Shown here piece by piece: positions 45,101 through 57,100 of a DNA stretch of 60,000 nt. The translations under genes and the position numbers were made by a program. This DNA comes from Nematostella vectensis (Eukaryota; Cnidaria; Anthozoa; Actiniaria; Edwardsiidae). The notes below the pieces were generated by a model, which was not told the origin of the DNA, searched no databases, and saw only the letters and a program-made list of their open reading frames with translations. The number at the start of each line of letters is the position of its first letter. The first letter of the stretch is position 1. The stretch lies in assembly GCF_932526225.1 (NCBI RefSeq), contig NC_064034.1, positions 10,357,387 through 10,417,386 of the forward strand, read 5' to 3'.

Positions 45101-48100
45101 GGATGCTGTATTATTAGTGAGGATGCTGTATTAGTGAGGATGCTGTATTATTAGTGAGGATGCTGTATTATTAGTGAGGATGCTGTATTATTAGTGAGGA
45201 TGCTGTATTATTAGTGAGGATACTCTATTATTAGTGGGGATGCTGTATTATTAGTGAGGATGCTCTATTAGTGAGGATGCTGTATTATTAGTGGGGATGC
45301 TGTATTATTAGTGAGGATGCTGTATTATTAGTGAGGATGCTGTATTATTAGTGAGGATGCTGTATTATTAGTGAGGATGCTGTATTATTAGTGAGGATGC
45401 TGTATTATTAGTGAGGATGCTGTATTATTAGTGAGGATACTGTATTATTAGGGAGGATGCTCTATTATTAGTGAGGATGCTGTATTATTAGTGAGGATGC
45501 TGTATTATTAGTGAGGATGCTGTATTATTAGTGAGGATGCTGTATTATTAGTGAGGATGCTGTATTATTAGGGAGGATGCTGTATTATTAGGGAGGATGC
45601 TCTATTAGTGAGGATGCTGTATTATTAGTGAGGATGCTGTATTAGTGAGGATGCTCTATTAGTGAGGATGCTGTATTATTAGTGAGGATGCTGTATTATT
45701 AGTGAGGATGCTGTATTATTAGTGAGGATGCTGTATTATTAGTGAGGATGCTGTATTATTAGTGAGGATGCTGTATTATTAGTGAGGATACTCTATTATT
45801 AGTGGGGATGCTGTATTATTAGTGAGGATGCTCTATTAGTGAGGATGCTGTATTATTAGTGAGGATGCTGTATTATTAGTGAGGATGCTGTATTATTAGT
45901 GAGGATGCTGTATTATTAGTGAGGATACTGTATTATTAGGGAGGATGCTCTATTATTAGTGAGGATGCTGTATTATTAGTGAGGATGCTGTATTATTAGT
46001 GAGGATGCTGTATTATTAGTGAGGATGCTGTATTATTAGTGAGGATGCTGTATTATTAGGGAGGATGCTGTATTATTAGGGAGGATGCTCTATTAGTGAG
46101 GATGCTGTATTATTAGTGAGGATGCTGTATTATTAGTGAGGATGCTGTATTATAAGTGAGGATGCTGTATTAGTGAGGATGCTGTATTATTAGTGAGAAT
46201 GCTCTATTATTAGTGAGGATGCTGTATTATTAGTGAGGATGCTGTATTAGTGAGGATGCTGTATTATTAGTGAGAATGCTCTATTATTAGTGAGGATGCT
46301 GTATTATTAGTGAGGATGCTGTATTAGTGAGGATGCTGTATTATTAGTGAGGATGCTGTATTATTAGTGAGGATGCTGTATTATTAGTGAGGATGCTGTA
46401 TTATTAGTGGGGATGCTGTATTATTAGTGAGGATGCTGTATTATTAGTGAGGATGCTCTATTAGTGAGGATGCTGTATTATTAGTGAGGATGCTGTATTA
46501 TTAGTGAGAATGCTGTATTATAAGTGAGGATGCTGTATTAGTGAGGATGCTGTATTATTAGTGAGAATGCTCTATTATTAGTGAGGATGCTGTATTATTA
46601 GTGAGGATGCTGTATTAGTGAGGATGCTGTATTATTAGTGAGGATGCTGTATTATTAGTGAGGATGCTGTATTATTAGTGAGGATGCTGTATTAGTGAGG
46701 ATGCTGTATTATTAGTGAGAATGCTCTATTATTAGTGAGGATGCTCTATTAGTGAGGATGCTCTATTAGTGAGGATGCTGTATTATTAGTGAGGATGCTG
46801 TATTGTTAGTGAGGACGCTGTATTATTAGTGAGGATGCTGTATTATTAGTGAGGATGCTCTATTAGTGAGGATGCTGTATTATTAGTGAGGATGCTGTAT
46901 TATTAGTGAGGATGCTGTATTATTAGTGAGGATGCTCTATTAGTGAGGATGCTGTATTATTAGTGAGGATGCTGTATTATTAGTGGAGATGCTGTATTAT
47001 TAGTGAGGATGCTCTATTAGTGGGGATGCTGTATTATTAGTGAGGATGCTGTATTATTAGTGAGGATGCTGTATTATTAGTGAGGACGCTGTATTATTAG
47101 TGAGGATGCTGTATTATTAGTGAGGATGCTCTATTAGTGAGGATGCTGTATTATTAGTGAGGATGCTGTATTATTAGTGAGGATGCTGTATTATTAGTGA
47201 GGATGCTCTATTAGTGAGGATGCTGTATTATTAGTGAGGATTCTCTATCATTAGTGAGGATGCTGTATTAGTGAGGATGCTGTATTATTAGTGAGGATGC
47301 TGTATTAGTGAGGATGCTGTATTATTAGTGAGGATGCTCTATTAGTGAGGATGCTGTATTATTAGTGAGGATGCTCTATTAGTGAGGATGCTGTATTATT
47401 AGTGAGGATGCTGTACTATTAGTGAGGACGCTGTATTATTAGTGAGGATGCTGTATTATTAGTGAGGATGCTCTATTAGTGAGGATGCTGTATTATTAGT
47501 GAGGATGCTCTATTAGTGAGGATGCTCTATCATTAGTGAGGATGCTGTATTAGTGAGGATGCTGTATTATTAGTGAGGATGCTCTATTAGTGAGGATGCT
47601 GTATTATTAGTGAGAATGCTCTATTATTAGTGAGGATGCTCTATTAGTGAGGATGCTCTATTAGTGAGGATGCTGTATTATTAGTGAGGATGCTGTATTA
47701 TTAGTGAGGATGCTGTATTATTAGTGAGGATGCTCTATTAGTGAGGATGCTCTATTAGTGAGGATGCTGTATTATTAGTGAGGATGCTGTATTATTAGTG
47801 AGGATGCTGTATTAGTGAGGATGCTGTATTATTAGTGAGGATGCTGTATTATTAGTGAGGATGCTGTATTAGTGAGGATGCTGTATTATTAGTGAGGATG
47901 CTGTATTATTAGTAAGGATGCTGTATTATTAGTGGGGATGCTGTATTATTAGTGAGGATGCTGTATTATTAGTGAGGATGCTGTATTATTAGTGGGGATG
48001 CTGTATTATTAGTGAGGATGCTCTATTAGTGAGGATGCTGTATTATTAGTGAGGACGCTGTATTATTAGTGAGGATGCTGTATTATTAGTGATGATGCTG

Positions 48101-51100
48101 TATTTTTAGTGAGGATGCTGTATTATTAGTGAGGATGCTGTATTATTAGTGAGGATGCTGTATTATTAGTGAGGATGCTCTATTAGTGAGGATGCTGTAT
48201 TATTAGTGAGGATGCTGTATTATTAGTGAGGATGCTCTATTATTAGTGAGGATGCTGTATTATTAGTGAGGATGCTGTATTATTAGTGGGGATGCTGTAT
48301 TATTAGTGAGGATGCTCTATTAGTGAGGATGCTGTATTATTAGTGAGGACGCTGTATTATTAGTGAGGATGCTGTATTATTAGTGAGGATGCTGTATTAT
48401 TAGTGAGGATGCTGTATTATTAGTGAGGATGCTGTATTATTAGTGAGGATGCTGTATTATTAGTGAGGATGCTGCATTATTAGTGAGGATGCTGTATTAT
48501 TAGTGAGGATGCTGTATTATTAGTGAGGATGCTGTATTATTAGTGAGGATGCTGTATTATTAGTAAGGATGCTGTATTATTAGTGAGGATGCTGTATTTT
48601 TAGTGAGGATGCTGTATTATTAGTGATGATGCTGTATTATTAGTGATGATGCTGTATTATTAGTGAGGATGCTGTATTATTAGTGAGGATGCTGTATTAT
48701 TAGTGATGATGCTGTATTATTAGTGAGGATGCTGTATAATTAGTAAGGATGCTGTATTATTAGTGAGGATGCTGTATTATTAGTGAGGATGCTGTATTAT
48801 TAGTGAGGATGCTGTATTATTAGTGAGGATGCTGTATTATTAGTGAGGATGCTGTATTATTAGTGAGGATGCTGTATTATTAGTGAGGATGCTGTATTAT
48901 TAGTGAGGATGCTGTATTATTAGTGAGGATGCTGTATTATTAGTAAGGATGCTGTATTATTAGTGAGGATGCTGTATTATTAGTGAGGATGCTGTATTAT
49001 TAGTGGGGATACTGTATTATTAGTGAGGATGCTGTATTATTAGTGAGGATGCTGTATTATTAGTGAGGATGCTGTATTATTAGTGAGGATGCTGTATTAT
49101 TAGTGAGGATGCTGTATTATTAGTGAGGATGCTGTATTATTAGTGAGGATGCTGTATTAGTGAGGATGCTGTATTATTAGTGAGGATGCTCTATTAGTGA
49201 GGATGCTGTATTATTAGTGAGGATGCTGTATTAGTGAGGATGCTGTATTATTAGTGAGGATGCTGTATTAGTGAGGATGCTGTATTAGTGAGGATGCTGT
49301 ATTATTAGTGAGGATGCTGTATTATTAGTGAGGATGCTCTATTAGTGAGGATGCTGTATCATTAGTGAGGATGCTGTATTATTAGTGAGGATGCTGTATT
49401 ATTAGTGAGGATGCTGTATTATTAGTGAGGATGCTGTATTATTAGTGAGGATGCTGTATTATTAGTGAGGATGCTCTATTAGTGAGGATGCTGTATTATT
49501 AGTGAGGATGCTGTATTATTAGTGAGGATGCTGTATTATTAGTGAGGATGCTGTATTATTAGTGAGGATGCTGTATTATTAGTGAGGATGCTGTATTATT
49601 AGTGAGGATGCTGTATTATTAGTGAAGATGCTGTATTATTAGTGAGGATGCTGTATTATTAGTGAGGATGCTGTATTATTAGTGAGGATGCTGTATTATT
49701 AGTGAGGATGCTGTATTATTAGTGAGGATGCTGTATTATTAGTGAGGATGCTGTATTATTAGTGAGGACGCTGTATTATTAGTGAGGATGCTGTATTATT
49801 AGTGAGCATGCTGTATTATTAGTGAGGATGCTGCATTATTAGTGAGGATGCTCTATTAGTGAGGATGCTGTATTATTAGTGAGGATGCTGTATTATTAGT
49901 GAGGATGCTGTATTATTAGTGAGGATGCTGTATTATTAGTGAGGATGCTGTATTATTAGTGAGGATGCTGTATTATTAGTGAGGATGCTGTATTATTAGT
50001 GAGGATGCTGTATTATTAGTGAGGATGCTGTATTATTAGTGAGGATGCTGTATTATTAGTGAGGATGCTGTATTATTAGTGAGGATGCTGTATTATTAGT
50101 GAGGATGCTGTATTATTAGTGGGGATGCTGTATTATTAGTGAGGATGCTCTATTAGTGGGGATGCTGTATTATTAGTGAGGATGCTGTATTATTAGTGAG
50201 GATGCTGTATTATTAGTGAGGACGCTGTATTATTAGTGAGGATGCTGTATTATTAGTGAGGATGCTCTATTAGTGAGGATGCTGTATTATTAGTGAGGAT
50301 GCTGTATTATTAGTGAGGATGCTGTATTATTAGTGAGGATGCTCTATTAGTGAGGATGCTGTATTATTAGTGAGGATTCTCTATCATTAGTGAGGATGCT
50401 GTATTAGTGAGGATGCTGTATTATTAGTGAGGATGCTGTATTAGTGAGGATGCTGTATTATTAGTGAGGATGCTCTATTAGTGAGGATGCTGTATTATTA
50501 GTGAGGATGCTCTATTAGTGAGGATGCTCTATTAGTGAGGATGCTGTATTATTAGTGAGGATGCTGTATTATTAGTGAGGATGCTGTATTATTAGTGAGG
50601 ATGCTCTATTAGTGAGGATGCTCTATTAGTGAGGAATCTGTATTATTAGTGAGGATGCTGTATTATTAGTGAGGATGCTGTATTATTAGTGAGGATGCTG
50701 TATTATTAGTGAGGATGCTGTATTATTAGTGAGGATGCTGTATTATTAGTGAGGATGCTGTATTAGTGAGGATACTGTATTAGTGAGGATGCTGTATTAT
50801 TAGTGAGGATGCTGTATTATTAGTAAGGATGCTGTATTATTAGTAGGGATGCTGTATTATTAGTGAGGATGCTGTATTATTAGTGAGGATGCTGTATTAT
50901 TAGTGGGGATGCTGTATTATTAGTGAGGATGCTCTATTAGTGAGGATGCTCTATTAGTGAGGATGCTGTATTATTAGTGAGGACGCTGTATTATTAGTGA
51001 GGATGCTGTATTATTAGTGATGATGCTGTATTTTTAGTGAGGATGCTGTATTATTAGTGAGGATGCTGTATTATTAGTGAGGATGCTGTATTATTAGTGA

Positions 51101-54100
51101 GGATGCTCTATTAGTGAGGATGCTGTATTATTAGTGAGGATGCTGTATTATTAGTGAGGATGCTCTATTATTAGTGAGGATGCTGTATTATTAGTGAGGA
51201 TGCTGTATTATTAGTGGGGATGCTGTATTATTAGTGAGGATGCTCTATTAGTGAGGATGCTGTATTATTAGTGAGGACGCTGTATTATTAGTGAGGATGC
51301 TGTATTATTAGTGAGGATGCTCTATTAGTGAGGATGCTGTATTATTAGTGAGGATGCTGTATTATTAGTGAGGATGCTGTATTATTAGTGAGGATGCTGT
51401 ATTATTAGTGAGGATGCTGTATTATTAGTGAGGATGCTGCATTATTAGTGAGGATGCTGTATTATTAGTGAGGATGCTGTATTATTAGTGATGATGCTGT
51501 ATTATTAGTGATGATGCTGTATTATTAGGGAGGATGCTCTATTATTAGTGAGGATGCTGTATTATTAGTGAGGATGCTGTATTATTAGTGAGGATGCTGT
51601 ATTATTAGTGATGATGCTGTATTATTAGTGAGGATGCTGTATTATTAGTAAGGATGCTGTATTATTAGTGAGGATGCTGTATTATTAGTGAGGATGCTGT
51701 ATTATTAGTGAGGATGCTGTATTATTAGTGAGGATGCTGTATTATTAGTGAGGATGCTGTATTATTAGTGAGGATGCTGTATTATTAGTGAGGATGCTGT
51801 ATTATTAGTGAGGATGCTGTATTATTAGTGAGGATGCTGTATTATTAGTGAGGATGCTGTATTATTAGTAAGGATGCTGTATTATTAGTGAGGATGCTGT
51901 ATTATTAGTGGGGATACTGTATTATTAGTGAGGATGCTGTATTATTAGTGAGGATGCTGTATTATTAGTGAGGACGCTGTATTATTAGTGAGGATGCTGT
52001 ATTATTAGTGAGGATGCTCTATTAGTGAGGATGCTGTATTATTAGTGAGGATGCTGTATTATTAGTGAGGATGCTGTATTATTAGTGAGGATGCTCTATT
52101 AGTGAGGATGCTGTATTATTAGTGAGGATTCTCTATCATTAGTGAGGATGCTGTATTAGTGAGGATGCTGTATTATTAGTGAGGATGCTGTATTAGTGAG
52201 GATGCTGTATTATTAGTGAGGATGCTCTATTAGTGAGGATGCTGTATTATTAGTGAGGATGCTCTATTAGTGAGGATGCTCTATTAGTGAGGATGCTGTA
52301 TTATTAGTGAGGATGCTGTATTATTAGTGAGGATGCTGTATTATTAGTGAGGATGCTCTATTAGTGAGGATGCTCTATTAGTGAGGAATCTGTATTATTA
52401 GTGAGGATGCTGTATTATTAGTGAGGATGCTGTATTATTAGTGAGGATGCTGTATTATTAGTGAGGATGCTGTATTATTAGTGAGGATGCTGTATTATTA
52501 GTGAGGATGCTGTATTAGTGAGGATACTGTATTAGTGAGGATGCTGTATTATTAGTGAGGATGCTGTATTATTAGTAAGGATGCTGTATTATTAGTAGGG
52601 ATGCTGTATTATTAGTGAGGATGCTGTATTATTAGTGAGGATGCTGTATTATTAGTGGGGATGCTGTATTATTAGTGAGGATGCTCTATTAGTGAGGATG
52701 CTCTATTAGTGAGGATGCTGTATTATTAGTGAGGACGCTGTATTATTAGTGAGGATGCTGTATTATTAGTGATGATGCTGTATTTTTAGTGAGGATGCTG
52801 TATTATTAGTGAGGATGCTGTATTATTAGTGAGGATGCTGTATTATTAGTGAGGATGCTCTATTAGTGAGGATGCTGTATTATTAGTGAGGATGCTGTAT
52901 TATTAGTGAGGATGCTCTATTATTAGTGAGGATGCTGTATTATTAGTGAGGATGCTGTATTATTAGTGGGGATGCTGTATTATTAGTGAGGATGCTCTAT
53001 TAGTGAGGATGCTGTATTATTAGTGAGGACGCTGTATTATTAGTGAGGATGCTGTATTATTAGTGAGGATGCTCTATTAGTGAGGATGCTGTATTATTAG
53101 TGAGGATGCTGTATTATTAGTGAGGATGCTGTATTATTAGTGAGGATGCTGTATTATTAGTGAGGATGCTGTATTATTAGTGAGGATGCTGCATTATTAG
53201 TGAGGATGCTGTATTATTAGTGAGGATGCTGTATTATTAGTGATGATGCTGTATTATTAGTGATGATGCTGTATTATTAGGGAGGATGCTCTATTATTAG
53301 TGAGGATGCTGTATTATTAGTGAGGATGCTGTATTATTAGTGAGGATGCTGTATTATTAGTGATGATGCTGTATTATTAGTGAGGATGCTGTATTATTAG
53401 TAAGGATGCTGTATTATTAGTGAGGATGCTGTATTATTAGTGAGGATGCTGTATTATTAGTGAGGATGCTGTATTATTAGTGAGGATGCTGTATTATTAG
53501 TGAGGATGCTGTATTATTAGTGAGGATGCTGTATTATTAGTGAGGATGCTGTATTATTAGTGAGGATGCTGTATTATTAGTGAGGATGCTGTATTATTAG
53601 TGAGGATGCTGTATTATTAGTAAGGATGCTGTATTATTAGTGAGGATGCTGTATTATTAGTGGGGATACTGTATTATTAGTGAGGATGCTGTATTATTAG
53701 TGAGGATGCTGTATTATTAGTGAGGATGCTGTATTATTAGTGAGGATGCTGTATTATTAGTGAGGATGCTGTATTATTAGTGAGGATGCTGTATTATTAG
53801 TGAGGATGCTGTATTATTAGTGAGGATGCTGTATTAGTGAGGATGCTGTATTATTAGTGAGGATGCTCTATTAGTGAGGATGCTGTATTATTAGTGAGGA
53901 TGCTGTATTAGTGAGGATGCTGTATTATCAGTGAGGATGCTGTATTAGTGAGGATGCTGTATTAGTGAGGATGCTGTATTATTAGTGAGGATGCTGTATT
54001 ACTAGTGAGGATGCTGTATTATTAGTAAGGATGCTGTATTATTAGTGAAGATGCTCTATTAGTGAGGATGCTCTATTAGTGAGGATGCTGTATTATTAGT

Positions 54101-57100
54101 GAGGATGCTGTATTATTAGTGAGGATGCTCTATTAGTGAGGATGCTGTATTATTAGTGAGGATGCTCTATTAGTGAGGATGCTGTATTATTAGTGAGGAT
54201 GCTGTATTATTAGTGAGGATGCTGTATTATTAGTGAGGATGCTGTATTATTAGTGAGGATGCTGTATTATTAGTGAGGATGCTGTATTATTAGTGAGGAT
54301 GCTGCATTATTAGTGAGGATGCTGTATTATTAGTGAGGATGCTGTATTATTAGTGAGGATGCTGTATTATTAGTGAGGATGCTGTATTATTAGTAAGGAT
54401 GCTGTATTATTAGTGAGGATGCTGTATTATTAGTGAGGATGCTGTATTATTAGTGATGATGCTGTATTATTAGTGATGATGCTGTATTATTAGGGAGGAT
54501 GCTCTATTATTAGTGAGGATGCTGTATTATTAGTGAGGATGCTGTATTATTAGTGAGGATGCTGTATTATTAGTGAGGATGCTGTATTATTAGTGAGGAT
54601 GCTGCATTATTAGTGAGGATGCTGTATTATTAGTGAGGATGCTGTATTATTAGTGAGGATGCTGTATTATTAGTGAGGATGCTGTATTATTAGTAAGGAT
54701 GCTGTATTATTAGTGAGGATGCTGTATTTTTAGTGAGGATGCTGTATTATTAGTGATGATGCTGTATTATTAGTGATGATGCTGTATTATTAGTGAGGAT
54801 GCTGTATTATTAGTGAGGATGCTGTATTATTAGTGATGATGCTGTATTATTAGTGAGGATGCTGTATAATTAGTAAGGATGCTGTATTATTAGTGAGGAT
54901 GCTGTATTATTAGTGAGGATGCTGTATTATTAGTGAGGATGCTGTATTATTAGTGAGGATGCTGTATTATTAGTGAGGATGCTGTATTATTAGTGAGGAT
55001 GCTGTATTATTAGTGAGGATGCTGTATTATTAGTGAGGATGCTGTATTATTAGTGAGGATGCTGTATTATTAGTAAGGATGCTGTATTATTAGTGAGGAT
55101 GCTGTATTATTAGTGAGGATGCTGTATTATTAGTGGGGATACTGTATTATTAGTGAGGATGCTGTATTATTAGTGAGGATGCTGTATTATTAGTGAGGAT
55201 GCTGTATTATTAGTGAGGATGCTGTATTATTAGTGAGGATGCTGTATTATTAGTGAGGATGCTGTATTATTAGTGAGGATGCTGTATTAGTGAGGATGCT
55301 GTATTATTAGTGAGGATGCTCTATTAGTGAGGATGCTGTATTATTAGTGAGGATGCTGTATTAGTGAGGATGCTGTATTATTAGTGAGGATGCTGTATTA
55401 GTGAGGATGCTGTATTAGTGAGGATGCTGTATTATTAGTGAGGATGCTGTATTATTAGTGAGGATGCTCTATTAGTGAGGATGCTGTATCATTAGTGAGG
55501 ATGCTGTATTATTAGTGAGGATGCTGTATTATTAGTGAGGATGCTGTATTATTAGTGAGGATGCTGTATTATTAGTGAGGATGCTGTATTATTAGTGAGG
55601 ATGCTGTATTATTAGTGAGGATGCTGTATTATTAGTGAGGATGCTGTATTATTAGTGAGGATGCTGTATTATTAGTGCGGATGCTGTATTATTAGTGAGG
55701 ATGCTGTATTATTAGTGAGGATGCTGTATTATTAGTGAGGATGCTGTATTATTAGTGAAGATGCTGTATTATTAGTGAGGATGCTGTATTATTAGTGAGG
55801 ATGCTGTATTATTAGTGAGGATGCTGTATTATTAGTGAGGATGCTGTATTATTAGTGAGGATGCTGTATTATTAGTGAGGATGCTGTATTATTAGTGAGG
55901 ACGCTGTATTATTAGTGAGGATGCTGTATTATTAGTGAGCATGCTGTATTATTAGTGAGGATGCTGCATTATTAGTGAGGATGCTCTATTAGTGAGGATG
56001 CTGTATTATTAGTGAGGATGCTGTATTATTAGTGAGGATGCTGTATTATTAGTGAGGATGCTGTATTATTAGTGAGGATGCTGTATTATTAGTGAGGATG
56101 CTGTATTATTAGTGAGGATGCTGTATTATTAGTGAGGATGCTGTATTATTAGTGAGGATGCTGTATTATTAGTGAGGATGCTGTATTATTAGTGAGGATG
56201 CTGTATTATTAGTGAGGATGCTGTATTATTAGTGGGGATGCTGTATTATTAGTGAGGATGCTCTATTAGTGGGGATGCTGTATTATTAGTGAGGATGCTG
56301 TATTATTAGTGAGGATGCTGTATTATTAGTGAGGACGCTGTATTATTAGTGAGGATGCTGTATTATTAGTGAGGATGCTCTATTAGTGAGGATGCTGTAT
56401 TATTAGTGAGGATGCTGTATTATTAGTGAGGATGCTGTATTATTAGTGAGGATGCTCTATTAGTGAGGATGCTGTATTATTAGTGAGGATTCTCTATCAT
56501 TAGTGAGGATGCTGTATTAGTGAGGATGCTGTATTATTAGTGAGGATGCTGTATTAGTGAGGATGCTGTATTATTAGTGAGGATGCTCTATTAGTGAGGA
56601 TGCTGTATTATTAGTGAGGATGCTCTATTAGTGAGGATGCTCTATTAGTGAGGATGCTGTATTATTAGTGAGGATGCTGTATTATTAGTGAGGATGCTGT
56701 ATTATTAGTGAGGATGCTCTATTAGTGAGGATGCTCTATTAGTGAGGAATCTGTATTATTAGTGAGGATGCTGTATTATTAGTGAGGATGCTGTATTATT
56801 AGTGAGGATGCTGTATTATTAGTGAGGATGCTGTATTATTAGTGAGGATGCTGTATTATTAGTGAGGATGCTGTATTAGTGAGGATACTGTATTAGTGAG
56901 GATGCTGTATTATTAGTGAGGATGCTGTATTATTAGTAAGGATGCTGTATTATTAGTAGGGATGCTGTATTATTAGTGAGGATGCTGTATTATTAGTGAG
57001 GATGCTGTATTATTAGTGGGGATGCTGTATTATTAGTGAGGATGCTCTATTAGTGAGGATGCTCTATTAGTGAGGATGCTGTATTATTAGTGAGGACGCT

